NCBI RefSeq assembly: GCF_900109565.1
Contig: NZ_FNZZ01000004.1
Location: 1-64,000 of the forward strand
Length of the DNA stretch: 64,000 nt
Reading direction: 5' to 3'
From: Sphingomonas palmae
GTDB lineage: Bacteria > Pseudomonadota > Alphaproteobacteria > Sphingomonadales > Sphingomonadaceae
Position numbers and translations under genes: made by a program. Within the stretch, counting starts at the first letter, position 1. Each line of letters begins with the position of its first letter. Shown here one piece after another: positions 15,694 to 25,002 of the stretch. Under the pieces are notes generated by a model that was not told the DNA's origin, did no database searches, and worked only from the letters and a program-made list of their open reading frames with translations.

Positions 15694-16181
15694 CAACAGT
15701 GTTCGCGCGAACTAGGGGCGGGGCGGCGCCTGGTCAACCGCGCGTGAAGCTGGCGGATCGTCAGCCCCGTCACCGGGTCGCGCCAGCCGGGCGCGATCCG
15801 CGACGCCGGTTCGAGCACGAACGCGCGCTCGCGAAATGCGCGGTGCGGCACGCAGAGCGCACGCGTGTCGACCCGTCCGCCCAACCACAGGACGATGTCG
15901 AGGTCGATCACCCGCGCGCCCCAGCGCCGCCCGCGCCCGCGCCCGAACGCGCGCTCGATCGCCTTCAACCGCCTGAGCAGCGCCGCCGGCGCCTCGTCGC
16001 TCTCGATCAGCGCCGCGGCATTGGCGAAGGTCCGCGTCGACGGGCCGACCGGCGCGCTGGCGATGATGGGTGAGGCGATCCCGCCCAGCAACCGCAGCGC
16101 CGCCGCCACCTCTTGCCTCGGCCCACCGTGCCGACCGGCGCGGTTCGACCCCAATGCAATGAGATAGGTTGAGCGACGCAT
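15684..16181 (-). CDS. folK: 2-amino-4-hydroxy-6-hydroxymethyldihydropteridine diphosphokinase
   Basis: A 165-aa HPPK of folate synthesis: it transfers pyrophosphate from ATP to 6-hydroxymethyl-7,8-dihydropterin in the cytoplasm. Marks are the N-terminal YLIALGSNR, APVGPSTRTFANAA (pterin site) and the signature GRRWGARVIDLDIVLW with the metal-binding DxD, then PHRAFRERAFVLEP. The start at 16181 gives the family's usual beginning. The last codons (Trp-Gly-Pro-stop, TGG GGT CCG TAG) run into the tRNA-Lys gene: the stop codon is tRNA nucleotides 8-10. It is divergent from the uracil-DNA glycosylase gene, with only 23 nt between starts. Confidence 0.94.
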   Translation of the reverse strand: MRRSTYLIALGSNRAGRHGGPRQEVAAALRLLGGIASPIIASAPVGPSTRTFANAAALIESDEAPAALLRRLKAIERAFGRGRGRRWGARVIDLDIVLWLGGRVDTRALCVPHRAFRERAFVLEPASRIAPGWRDPVTGLTIRQLHARLTRRRPAPSSREHCWGP

Positions 16182-16204
16182 GGCGATGCGCCTATCGCAC
16201 ACGC

Positions 16205-16873
16205 ATGTATTTCGCACCCTCCCCGCTTCCCGAAACCGAGCCGCCGCGCGATTGCCCGCGCTGCCCGCGCCTCGTCGCCTTTCGCGAGGAGCTGCGCGCC
16301 GAATATCCCGACTGGTGGAATGCGCCCGTCAACGCGTTCGGCGATCCGAACGCCTGGCTCGCGATCATCGGCCTGGCGCCGGGCAAGCACGGCGCCAATC
16401 GCACCGGGCGCCCCTTCACCGGGGATTACGCGGGGCAACTCCTGTACGACACGCTCGGCAAATACGGCCTCGCGACCGGCGAGTTCGAAGCGCGCGCCGA
16501 CGACACGCTGCAGCTGAACGGCGCGGTCATCATCAACGCGGTCAAATGCCTGCCGCCCGCGAACAAGCCGACGCCTGAGGAAATCCGCACCTGCCGCACC
16601 TTCCTCGAGGCACAGGCGGCCGATCTGCCGAACGCCCGCGTATTCGTGGCGCTGGGGCAGATCGCGCACCAGTCCGCGGTCAAGATGCTCGGCGGTCGCC
16701 TGCCCAAGGCGAAGTTTGGGCATCTGGCCGAACACGTCATGCCCGACGGGCGCATCCTGCTCGATAGCTACCATTGCTCGCGCTACAACCAGAACACCGG
16801 GCGGCTGACCACCGAGATGTTCGAGGCGGTGTTTGCCCGCGCGCTCGAACTTCGTGACGCGGCAAAGGCGTGA
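16205..16873 (+). CDS. Type-5 uracil-DNA glycosylase (UDGb), 4Fe-4S
   Basis: A 222-aa DNA repair glycosylase that removes uracil and other deaminated bases. The family 4/5 iron-sulfur cysteines are seen as CPRC (two, near the N-terminus), NAVKCLPP and EIRTCRTF. The active-site motif A is GLAPGKHGANRTGRPFTGD, where family 5 lacks the catalytic polar residue of other UDGs. Motif B is SYHCSRYNQNTG with the conserved His. GANRTGRPFTGD places it in family 5 rather than 4. The start at 16205 (MYFAPSP) fits homologues. It is divergent from folK. Confidence 0.93.
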   Translation: MYFAPSPLPETEPPRDCPRCPRLVAFREELRAEYPDWWNAPVNAFGDPNAWLAIIGLAPGKHGANRTGRPFTGDYAGQLLYDTLGKYGLATGEFEARADDTLQLNGAVIINAVKCLPPANKPTPEEIRTCRTFLEAQAADLPNARVFVALGQIAHQSAVKMLGGRLPKAKFGHLAEHVMPDGRILLDSYHCSRYNQNTGRLTTEMFEAVFARALELRDAAKA

Positions 16874-16911
16874 TAGGCTAGCCGTACTCACTCGACGAAA
16901 GAGGCCCGATC

Positions 16912-17169
16912 ATGTCGCTTCTCCTCCTCGCCGCACTTGCCGGCAGTGCCGCGCCCGCCAAGAGCCCCGACGCGCAGCCCGCCACCCTTGAGGCCAAGCC
17001 CGTTTGTCAGGACAAGCACGCGCGCCCCGTCGCGTCCACGCGCCGCGGCACGATCCACCCGCTCGCGCAGGAGCCGAACGCCGACGCGGTGTTGACCGTG
17101 TTGCGCAGCGAGAACGGCTGCTCGCGTGCCGTCAAGGTACGCGAGGACATCGGCGCGCGGCAGCGCTGA
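16912..17169 (+). CDS. Small secreted hypothetical protein
   Basis: An 85-aa protein beginning with a hydrophobic signal-like stretch (LLLLAALAGSAAPA), then a polar mature part with two Cys (KPVCQDKHARP and ENGCSRAVKV). AAGAGG precedes the ATG. No family was recognised, though short proteins of this kind are common in sphingomonads. It may be cotranscribed with the uracil-DNA glycosylase 38 bp upstream. The stop codon lies in a hairpin shared with the convergent aguB gene. Confidence 0.65.
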   Translation: MSLLLLAALAGSAAPAKSPDAQPATLEAKPVCQDKHARPVASTRRGTIHPLAQEPNADAVLTVLRSENGCSRAVKVREDIGARQR

Positions 17170-17181
17170 GGCGTCAGCGCC

Positions 17182-17184
<3 letters not shown>
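17167..17184. terminator. Bidirectional hairpin containing both stop codons
   Basis: TGAGGCG (17167-17173), loop TCAG, CGCCTCA (17178-17184): a perfect 7-bp hairpin. The TGA at its left end stops the small secreted protein; the reverse complement of the TCA at its right end is the TGA that stops aguB. There is no T-run. Confidence 0.6.
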
Positions 17185-18042
<858 letters not shown>

Positions 18043-18048
18043 GCGGCG

Positions 18049-19491
18049 TCAGATAGTCGCTCGTGCTCCGCCGCGCAAAGGCATTGCCCGTCGCATCGAT
18101 ACGCGCGCACCACCCCGCTCGCGTGCGAGCGCGACCGCGAGCAGCAGGAGCGGCACCACGAACGCGCGGTGCCGCTCGCCGAACTCGAATGGCGCGCCCA
18201 GCAGCAGCAGTTGCACGAAGCACATCGCGACCAGCCCCACCGCGGCGCGTCCGCTCACCCCGCACCCGCGCAGCCGCACGGTCGCCGCCCCCGCCAGCGC
18301 CAGCAGCAGCACGTACGATCCGTGCAGCACCGGCAGCAGCAGCGCGCCCGTCTGCGGCGCGAGCCCCGGCCGCATCGCCGCCAGCCGCGTCAGTCCCGCT
18401 TGCCCGATTGCCGCCGCGCGCACGAACTTGGCGAGCGTCAGCCGCACCGCCTCGAACGGATGCGCCGCGATCCAATCGGATGCCAGACCACCCGCCGCGC
18501 GCGAGAAGGCGAGCTCGGGCAATCCGTAAAGCTCGCGCGGCGGCGGCATCCAACTGCCCGTTGCCGCCGGATTGTTGCCGATCCAAAGGCTGTACCCGCC
18601 CGCACTCGTCAACGGCACGAAGGCGTGGAGCAGCGCCGCATTGCGCCACCACCACGGCAGCATCGCCAGCATCGCGATGCCCCCCGCCGCCGCCCCGATC
18701 CGCACTGCGCGCGCGAGGCCCAGCCGCCGCCATTGCAGCAACGCGAACAGCAGGCTCAGCAGCGCCTCGCCCGGCTGCGTCAGCGCGAGCGCGGCCGATC
18801 CGACGCCGATCAGCACCACTTCGCGCGCGCGCCCCGTCGTCACGGTCCAGCCATAGGCGAGCAGCAGCACCAGCAGCGTCGCCAGGCTTTCCTTCTGCGC
18901 CAACGGCGCGTCGAGCAGCTGCGACGGCCAGACGAGAAACAGGCACGCCGCCGCCACTCCTGCGCGCGCCGCACCCAGCCTTCGCGCCAGCAGCACGATC
19001 ACCCCCGCGGATGCGAGATCGAGCAGGCTCGACAGCACCAGCAGCGCCGCGGTCGACAGCCCGAACACCGCACCCCACCCCGCCAGCAGCAGCGGATACA
19101 GCGGCGGGAACAGCGCCACCGCACGCACGCCCATGTACGGCTCGACCAGCCCCAGCCCCTGCCCGTCGAGCAACCCTCGCGCGAGCACCAGATACCAGTG
19201 CGGATCGCCCGGCGATACGCGCCCGTCGCTCAGCACCGCCGCCGCGATGCGCAACGCGGTCGCTCCCGCCGCGAACATGCCCCAGGCGCGCGGCCTCGTC
19301 GTGGACGGCAGGCGCGTGACCGCCCACCCCGCGAACGCCAGCCATGCCGCGAACAGCGCCATGCCGGCCAGGTCGGCCGACAAGCCCGCGTGCCAGTGCG
19401 CCGCCAGCCCCGGCGCACTCAGCACGCCGTACGCCGCCAGCATCAGCAGCAGCGCTGCCACGCCGATGTTCAGAACTCGTCCGCTCGTCAT
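18049..19491 (-). CDS. GT-C/PMT-type integral membrane glycosyltransferase, putative
   Basis: A 480-aa protein with about 10-12 membrane segments. The topology and the sequence SPGDPHWYLVLARGLL in the first large loop, followed by FPPLYPLLLAGWG and LAQKESLATLL, resemble the PMT_2 / ArnT-like GT-C fold, in which an acidic residue in the first periplasmic loop is catalytic. Such enzymes use polyprenyl-phosphate sugars on the outer face of the inner membrane. The donor and acceptor are unknown. It ends 6 bp before aguB, so the two are cotranscribed, an association with no obvious metabolic link. Confidence 0.8.
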   Translation of the reverse strand: MTSGRVLNIGVAALLLMLAAYGVLSAPGLAAHWHAGLSADLAGMALFAAWLAFAGWAVTRLPSTTRPRAWGMFAAGATALRIAAAVLSDGRVSPGDPHWYLVLARGLLDGQGLGLVEPYMGVRAVALFPPLYPLLLAGWGAVFGLSTAALLVLSSLLDLASAGVIVLLARRLGAARAGVAAACLFLVWPSQLLDAPLAQKESLATLLVLLLAYGWTVTTGRAREVVLIGVGSAALALTQPGEALLSLLFALLQWRRLGLARAVRIGAAAGGIAMLAMLPWWWRNAALLHAFVPLTSAGGYSLWIGNNPAATGSWMPPPRELYGLPELAFSRAAGGLASDWIAAHPFEAVRLTLAKFVRAAAIGQAGLTRLAAMRPGLAPQTGALLLPVLHGSYVLLLALAGAATVRLRGCGVSGRAAVGLVAMCFVQLLLLGAPFEFGERHRAFVVPLLLLAVALARERGGARVSMRRAMPLRGGARATI

Positions 19492-19535
19492 CGCGAGCGA
19501 AACGCTACGCCCCGTTCATCGTCGCACAACCGTGT

Positions 19536-19559
19536 GGATCGGCGAGAAGCGGCCGATCC
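19536..19559 (-). terminator. Candidate terminator after the NupC-type carrier gene
   Basis: GGATCGGC (19536-19543) and GCCGATCC (19552-19559) form an 8-bp stem with an 8-nt loop in the 92-bp gap between the nucleoside carrier and the GT-C gene. There is no T-run. Confidence 0.4.
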
Positions 19560-19583
19560 GTCCCCGATCAGGGCAGCTCTTGG

Positions 19584-20927
19584 TTAACCGATCAACAATC
19601 CAGCCAGCGCCGCGCTCATCAGGTTGGCGAGGCTCCCGGCCAGCAGCGCCCGTAGCCCCAGCTTGGCGATCGTCGGCCGCTGGTTGGGGGCAAGGCCACC
19701 CGTCACCGCCATCTGGATCGCGATCGAGGAGAAGTTGGCGAACCCGCACAGGGCAAAGGTGATGACCGCGACCGTGCGCGGCGACAGCTGCGCCGCCTGC
19801 TTGCCCAGATCGATATAAGCGACGAACTCGTTCAGCACGATCTTCTCGCCGAACAACCCGCCCGCGATCCCCGCCTCGCCCCACGGCACGTTGAGCAGAA
19901 ACATGACCGGCTGGAAGACCTTGCCCAGCAACCCCTGGAAGCTCAGCCCCGGCAGCCCGACCAGATTGCCGAGGCCGCCTAAAATGCCGTTGGCGAGCGC
20001 CACCAGCGCCACGAACGCCAGCACCATCGCACCGACCGCGACCGCCAGCTTGACGCCGGTCTGCGCACCCTGCGCCGCCGCCATGATGAGGTTGGCGGGC
20101 TTCTCCTCGTCGTGCGTTGCGTCCGGCAGCGGCTCGCCCGGCGTCTCCGACGGCAGGACGGCGGGCCCGCGCGCGTCCAGCCGGCCCTCGGCGATCGCGA
20201 TCTGCCGGTCCTCGATGCTCAAGGGATCGTTGGGGTCGTCGAGCGGCAGTTCACCGGCACGCGGACCGATCCGGTCGGGCATGATGATTTTCGCCATCAG
20301 GATGCCGCCCGGCGCCGCCATGAAACTCGCCGCCAGCAGATAGTCGATGCTGATCCCCATCGACGCGTACGCCGCCAGGATCGTCCCCGCGACGCCCGCC
20401 ATTCCGCTCGTCATCACCGTGAACACCTGCGGCGGGGTGAGCCCGGCCAGGTACGGCCGGATCACCAGCGGCGACTCGCTCTGCCCGACGAAGATGTTCG
20501 CCGCCGCGCACAGGCTCTCGACCTTGCTGACGCCGATGACGCGCTCGATCGCGCCGCCGAGCCAGCGCACCACCAATTGCATGATGCCGAGATGGTACAG
20601 GATCGACACGAGTGCGGCGAAGAAGATGATCACCGGCAGCGCCGCGATCGCGAAGCTCGTGCCGCCGATCTCGGGCTTGGCGAGCGGCCCGAACAGGAAT
20701 TCGACCCCTGCGTGTGCGTAACCCAGCAGCGCGGCGACCCCGCCCGACGCGCCCGCGAGCGCCGCGCGCCCCGGCGACCAGTAGAGCACGATCACCGCGA
20801 TCGCGGCTTGCAATGTAAAGGCCGATCCGACCACGCGCAACCGGATCGCGCGGCGGTCGGTGGACAATAGCAGCGCGATTCCCAGGATCACGGCGACGCC
20901 GGCAAGGCCGATGAGGATACGCTGCAT
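19584..20927 (-). CDS. NupC/concentrative nucleoside transporter family protein
   Basis: A 447-aa inner-membrane cation-coupled nucleoside importer. Three parts are seen: the N-terminal Nucleos_tra2_N region (hydrophobic pairs), the gate region (PVIIFFAALVSILYHLGIMQ) and the C-terminal transport domain with AANIFVGQSESPLVIRPYL and MTSGMAGVAGTILAAYA, which carry the conserved nucleoside-binding Q/SE residues. The sequence ends with ALCGFANFSSIAIQMAVTGGLAP, also highly conserved. The start at 20927 (MQRILIGLAG) follows GGAAG. It is divergent from the oxygenase-like gene. Confidence 0.93.
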   Translation of the reverse strand: MQRILIGLAGVAVILGIALLLSTDRRAIRLRVVGSAFTLQAAIAVIVLYWSPGRAALAGASGGVAALLGYAHAGVEFLFGPLAKPEIGGTSFAIAALPVIIFFAALVSILYHLGIMQLVVRWLGGAIERVIGVSKVESLCAAANIFVGQSESPLVIRPYLAGLTPPQVFTVMTSGMAGVAGTILAAYASMGISIDYLLAASFMAAPGGILMAKIIMPDRIGPRAGELPLDDPNDPLSIEDRQIAIAEGRLDARGPAVLPSETPGEPLPDATHDEEKPANLIMAAAQGAQTGVKLAVAVGAMVLAFVALVALANGILGGLGNLVGLPGLSFQGLLGKVFQPVMFLLNVPWGEAGIAGGLFGEKIVLNEFVAYIDLGKQAAQLSPRTVAVITFALCGFANFSSIAIQMAVTGGLAPNQRPTIAKLGLRALLAGSLANLMSAALAGLLIG

Positions 20928-21020
20928 GAAACTTCCGCGTCGTTGGTGAGTGGAACGCGGCCCCCCGCGCCAGCCCGCATCATACACGCCGGCCGGGGCG
21001 GTGCCATACATGCTTGGCCC

Positions 21021-21055
21021 AATCGACAAAAGCGCCGACAAAAGCATTGTCGATT
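21021..21055. repeat. Inverted and direct repeats in the nupC/oxygenase divergent region
   Basis: AATCGACA (21021-21028) is the exact inverse of TGTCGATT (21048-21055). Between and overlapping them CGACAAAAGC occurs twice (21024-21033 and 21036-21045). The block lies about 90 bp from either start codon, a position that suits a regulator binding site. Confidence 0.5.
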
Positions 21056-21144
21056 GCGGTGCTTGGGCCGACCACATGCCTTTGCCCGCACGCTGCCGCG
21101 ACGGTAAGGGAGCGGCGGGCGATGAGTGTCGAAAGGGCGGGCAA

Positions 21145-21786
21145 GTGGCGAATGAGGATTATCGCAAGCAGGGCTACGCCCACCTGCCCGCGCTCTTCCC
21201 GCGCGAGGTGCTGCTGGCACTCTACGCGCGGATGCAGGCCGATCTGAAGGCGCAGGGGCGCCCGCTCAGCAGCTTCGCCGCGCAGGGACCGCTGCTCAAG
21301 CGTCCCGCGCTCGAAGTCTACGCCTATCAATATGCCCCGCTGCTCGGGTTCCTCTGGGGTCTGACCCCGCGGATCGCGGACGAGGTCGGGGCCGAGCTCT
21401 TGCCGACCTACGCCTATTTCCGCGCCTATCAGCACGGCGACGTCTGCCGCATCCACCACGATCGCCCCGCGTGCGAGCACAGCGTGTCGCTGACGATCGC
21501 CTACGGCGACGACCGCCCCTGGGCGCTCAGCGTGCAGACGACGCCCACGGAAACGCCGCGCCCGGAGGTCACCGAGGATTTCGGCGCCGAACCCTACGGC
21601 TCGGTCGCAATGCAGCCGGGGGACGGCGTGCTCTACCAGGGCACGCACCACCGCCACGGCCGGCTCGACGCCAATCCCAACAGCTGGTCGGCGCACCTCT
21701 TCCTACACTGGGTCGAAAAGGACGGCCGCTACGCCGATCACGCGTTCGACCGCCCCGCGATGGAGCGCGCGGCGCGAGGGCAGTAG
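21145..21786 (+). CDS. 2OG-Fe(II) oxygenase-like protein
   Basis: A protein of about 213 aa with a double-stranded beta-helix dioxygenase pattern. AYQHGDVCRIHHDRPACEHSVSLTI holds a HxD iron site (split here: AYQHGDVCRIHHD), and GTHHRHGRL plus WSAHLFLHW hold the distal His and an Arg/Trp. It may hydroxylate a cellular substrate, but the substrate is unknown. The start is uncertain: GTG at 21145 with upstream AAGGGCGGG is preferred; ATG at 21076 in the same frame would add 23 residues. It is divergent from the nucleoside carrier. Confidence 0.75.
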   Translation: MANEDYRKQGYAHLPALFPREVLLALYARMQADLKAQGRPLSSFAAQGPLLKRPALEVYAYQYAPLLGFLWGLTPRIADEVGAELLPTYAYFRAYQHGDVCRIHHDRPACEHSVSLTIAYGDDRPWALSVQTTPTETPRPEVTEDFGAEPYGSVAMQPGDGVLYQGTHHRHGRLDANPNSWSAHLFLHWVEKDGRYADHAFDRPAMERAARGQ

Positions 21787-21861
21787 CGGCCACGTTCCTC
21801 CTGCTTGCACGAGGCGTCGCGCCCGTGCTCAATGCACTTCGACTTGGGGGATCAAGCAACG

Positions 21862-22317
21862 ATGACGATCTGGAAGCGCGCCACCTTGGCCGCGGCGCTG
21901 ATGCTGACCGCGCAGGCTAGTCCCGCCGCGCTCGAGGGTGATTTCTGCACGCGCCTCGCCGCGAACGCCGGGATCGAGCGGCCCGTGCCCCCTGCGCCGG
22001 GCCCGACCGAGTGGACCGTCAACGCGCTCAACTTCGGTCAGCGCTTCCTCTTCAGCGGCGCGGTCGCGACCGGCGTCGGCGTGACGCCCGCCGAGCCTGC
22101 GACCGCGGAGGAATACCGCCGCATGGAGGACATCTGCATGCCCGAGGACAAGGGCGCGACGTGCAACCTCGTCGGCCCGCTCAACTTCAAGTTCATCTGG
22201 AAGGGCAAGAAGGTCATCACGCCGATGCAACCGGGCGAGCGCGCGACGATCGTCGTCGCCGGCACGCGCACCACCTGCCGCTCCGCCGCTGTCGTTGGTG
22301 CCTCCCCCACGGCGTAG
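21862..22317 (+). CDS. Secreted hypothetical protein
   Basis: A 151-aa protein with a signal peptide (RATLAAALMLTAQASPA, cleavage near ALEGD) and Cys residues that may form disulfides (GDFCTRL, DICMPED, ATCNLVG, TTCRSAA). No domain was recognised. GGGGGATC lies ahead of the ATG. It follows the oxygenase-like gene by 75 bp and precedes the queuosine-precursor transporter by 35 bp, so the three could share a transcript. Function unknown; a periplasmic location is likely. Confidence 0.7.
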   Translation: MTIWKRATLAAALMLTAQASPAALEGDFCTRLAANAGIERPVPPAPGPTEWTVNALNFGQRFLFSGAVATGVGVTPAEPATAEEYRRMEDICMPEDKGATCNLVGPLNFKFIWKGKKVITPMQPGERATIVVAGTRTTCRSAAVVGASPTA

Positions 22318-22352
22318 ATTGACCCGCCGCCGTTTCGCGCTAGCAGTCGACC

Positions 22353-23009
22353 ATGCCGATCCCGCCGACCCCCGTCGCCCACCCTGCCCCTGCGATCCCG
22401 CGCTCGCTGTTCGTCTTCTCGATCTTCTACGGCGGGATGACGTGCATCGCGGGCGTGCTCGGCAACAAGCAGGTCGCGCTCGGCCCCCTGGCGGTGGAGG
22501 CGGGCATCTTCGCGTTCCTGCTGCTCGTCGTCACCTCCAGCGCGGTGGCCGAACTGCACGGCCGCGCGATCGCGGGCCGGCTGGTGATCTTCGGCTTCGT
22601 GCCGCTGCTCGTCTCTATCCTCTTGTCGTGGGTGGTCCACGCGCTACCCGCCTCGCCCGAGATGCAGCCCGCCAACCGCGACGCGATCCAGCTCGTGCTC
22701 GGCTCGACGTGGCGGATCTGGCTCGGCGGGATCGTCGCCTACGGCATCTCGCAAACGCTCAACATCACCATCTTCTCGTGGCTGAAGGGGCGCGAGGGGT
22801 CGAGCCTGCTGTGGCTGCGCGCCGGGCTCGCCAGCATGTTGTCGCAGGTCGTCGACACGCTGTTGTTCGTGACGATCGCGTTCGGCGGCGTGTTCCCGAT
22901 CGCCGAGCTGCTCGCCGGGCAGATGATCTCCAAGGTCGTGCTCTCGGCGGTGCTGGTCCCGCCGCTCATCTACCTCGCGGTCGCGATCGGGCGCCGGCTC
23001 GACGCCTGA
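22353..23009 (+). CDS. yhhQ: Queuosine precursor transporter (YhhQ/DUF165 family)
   Basis: A 218-aa membrane protein with six or so hydrophobic segments. It matches the Vut_1/YhhQ family: VLGNKQVALGPL in the N-terminal part, TSSAVAELHGR after the second helix, AYGISQTLNITIFSWLK and SQVVDTLLFVTIAFGG. In Escherichia coli YhhQ takes up preQ0/preQ1 for tRNA queuosine. Its presence fits with queF at 44757-45209. No preQ1 riboswitch was seen in the 35-bp leader. The gene could also be a broader deazapurine carrier. Confidence 0.88.
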   Translation: MPIPPTPVAHPAPAIPRSLFVFSIFYGGMTCIAGVLGNKQVALGPLAVEAGIFAFLLLVVTSSAVAELHGRAIAGRLVIFGFVPLLVSILLSWVVHALPASPEMQPANRDAIQLVLGSTWRIWLGGIVAYGISQTLNITIFSWLKGREGSSLLWLRAGLASMLSQVVDTLLFVTIAFGGVFPIAELLAGQMISKVVLSAVLVPPLIYLAVAIGRRLDA

Positions 23010-23021
23010 TCGCGCGGGCGC

Positions 23022-24323
23022 TCACCGCCCGACCGCGGTATATTCGAATCCCGCGGCCTCGACCTGCTCGCGGTTGTAGATGTTGCGCAGGTCGACCAGC
23101 ACCGGCTGGTTCAGCAGCGACTTGACGCGGCGCAGGTCGAGCGCGCGGAACGCGTTCCACTCGGTCAGGATGACGAGCGCGTCGGCGCCCTCCATCGTCT
23201 GGTACGCGCCGTCGCAGTAGGCGACGTTCTCCAGCACCTTTTTCGCCTGCTCGTGACCCTCGGGATCGAACGCGCGCACGCTCGCGCCCGCGTCCTGCAA
23301 CGCCTGGATCACCGCGATCGCAGGGGAATCGCGCATGTCGTCGGTGTTGGGCTTGAACGTGAGGCCGAGGATCGCGACCGTCTTGCCGCGCACGTCGCCG
23401 CCCATCGCCGCGATCACCTTGCGCCCCATCGCGCGCTTGCGGTTGTCGTTGACCGCGACCACCGCCTCGACGATCCGCTGCGGCGCCTCGTAATCCTGCG
23501 CGGTCTTCAGCAGCGCGAGCGTGTCCTTGGGGAAGCACGACCCGCCATAGCCCGGCCCCGCGTGCAGGAACTTGTCGCCGATCCGCCCGTCGAGCCCGAT
23601 GCCGCGCGCGACATCCTGCACGTTGGCGCCGACCTTCTCGCACAGGTCGGCGATCTCGTTGATGAAGGTGATCTTGGTCGCGAGAAACGCGTTGCCGGCG
23701 TATTTGGTCAGCTCGGCCGCGCGCCGGCTCATCTCCACGATCGGCGACTTGTTGAGGTAGAGCGGGCGATAAACATCGCGCAGAACGCTGAGCGCGCGCG
23801 GGTCGTCCGATCCGATGACGATACGGTCGGGGCGCTTGAAGTCGTCGATCGCCGCGCCCTCGCGCAGGAACTCGGGGTTGCTGGCGACCGCGAAGTCAGC
23901 GTCCGGGTTGGCCTCGCGGATGATCCGCTCGACCTCGTCGCCGGTGCCGACCGGCACGGTGGACTTGTCGACGATGACGGTGAAGCCGGTCAGCGCAGCG
24001 CCGATCTCCTCGGCGGCCGCGTGGACGTACGACAGGTCGGCATGCCCGTCGCCGCGGCGCGATGGCGTTCCGACCGCGATAAACACCGCGTCGGCGTCTT
24101 TCACGCCTGCGGCCAGATCGGTCGTGAAGCGCAGCCGCCCGGCTTCCACGTTGCGCGCGACCAGCCCTTCCAGCCCCGGCTCGAAGATCGGCATCACGCC
24201 CGCCAGCAGCTTGTCGATCTTGCCCTGGTCCTTGTCGACGCAGCACACGTCGTGGCCGAAATCGGCGAAACAGGCGCCCGAGACGAGGCCGACATAGCCC
24301 GAGCCGATCATGGTGACGCGCAT
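23022..24323 (-). CDS. ugd: UDP-glucose 6-dehydrogenase
   Basis: A 433-aa enzyme oxidising UDP-glucose twice to UDP-glucuronate with NAD, supplying exopolysaccharide and lipid precursors. The N-terminal Rossmann motif is MIGSGYVGLVSGACFADFGH. Other conserved parts are FIAVGTPS, KSTVPVGTG, SNPEFLREGAAI, the catalytic Cys block GPGYGGSCFPKD and the C-terminal LGLTFKPNTDDMRDSPA. The length is normal. The start at 24323 is chosen to begin exactly before the Rossmann fold. Its 3' end faces the transporter gene. Confidence 0.96.
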   Translation of the reverse strand: MRVTMIGSGYVGLVSGACFADFGHDVCCVDKDQGKIDKLLAGVMPIFEPGLEGLVARNVEAGRLRFTTDLAAGVKDADAVFIAVGTPSRRGDGHADLSYVHAAAEEIGAALTGFTVIVDKSTVPVGTGDEVERIIREANPDADFAVASNPEFLREGAAIDDFKRPDRIVIGSDDPRALSVLRDVYRPLYLNKSPIVEMSRRAAELTKYAGNAFLATKITFINEIADLCEKVGANVQDVARGIGLDGRIGDKFLHAGPGYGGSCFPKDTLALLKTAQDYEAPQRIVEAVVAVNDNRKRAMGRKVIAAMGGDVRGKTVAILGLTFKPNTDDMRDSPAIAVIQALQDAGASVRAFDPEGHEQAKKVLENVAYCDGAYQTMEGADALVILTEWNAFRALDLRRVKSLLNQPVLVDLRNIYNREQVEAAGFEYTAVGR

Positions 24324-24541
24324 GATGGTGATGTTACCCCCGTTTGGACACCGCACCGCCGCAGGCGTGCGACGGATCAGCGCGGCTGCTTAGCTTCGCG
24401 GCTGGCAGAGCGCCAGAGACGATCCCCCCGCGCTTAACGCCGCCGGCTCAACGATCGGTAAAGACGGGAGCCCACTGGCGCATCGCGCCGCATCGGGGCA
24501 GGAGCGCGGCGACGCTAAAACACAGGACGAGGAGCGACGCG

Positions 24542-24997
24542 ATGGGTTTGTGGTTCGAGGAGTTCACGGTCGGTCAGACCTTCACGCATCCGCTGCGCCG
24601 CACGGTGACCGAGTACGACAACATGAGCTTCAGCCTGCTGACGATGAACCCGCAGCCGCTCCACATCGACTTCGATTTCGCGGAGAAGAGCGAGTGGGGC
24701 AAACCGCTCGTCAACAGCCTGTTCACGCTCGGCCTGATGATCGGCATGTCGGTGCAGGACACCACGCTCGGCACCACCGTCGGCAATTTGGGCATGAGCG
24801 ACACACGCTTTCCCAAACCCGTGTTCCACGGCGACACGCTGCAGGCGTCGAGCGAGGTCGTCTCGATCCGTGAGAGCAAGTCGAACCCTGCCGTCGGCAT
24901 CGTCGAGTTCGAGCATCGCATGACCAACCAGCGCGGCGAGCAGGTCGCGATCTGCCGCCGCGCCGCGATGATGAAGCGCCGCCCGGCAGACGCCTAG
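24542..24997 (+). CDS. MaoC family dehydratase
   Basis: A 151-aa single hot-dog-fold hydratase. AGGAGCG precedes ATG 24542. The hydratase-2-type motif is MNPQPLHIDFDFAEKSEWG with the catalytic Asp/His pair, followed by PLVNSLFTLGLMIGMSV. Such enzymes hydrate enoyl- or mesaconyl-CoA-type substrates; the sequence resembles the branch annotated as mesaconyl-CoA hydratase-like, but without partner genes here the substrate cannot be fixed. It is convergent with cysQ, 5 bp from its stop. Confidence 0.88.
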   Translation: MGLWFEEFTVGQTFTHPLRRTVTEYDNMSFSLLTMNPQPLHIDFDFAEKSEWGKPLVNSLFTLGLMIGMSVQDTTLGTTVGNLGMSDTRFPKPVFHGDTLQASSEVVSIRESKSNPAVGIVEFEHRMTNQRGEQVAICRRAAMMKRRPADA

Positions 24998-25002
24998 CCG
25001 CC

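Noticed and set aside
22318-22352. preQ1 riboswitch before the queuosine transporter
   Set aside because: The gap is 35 bp and contains no pseudoknot-like pattern with the usual A-rich tail; the leader of queF also shows none.
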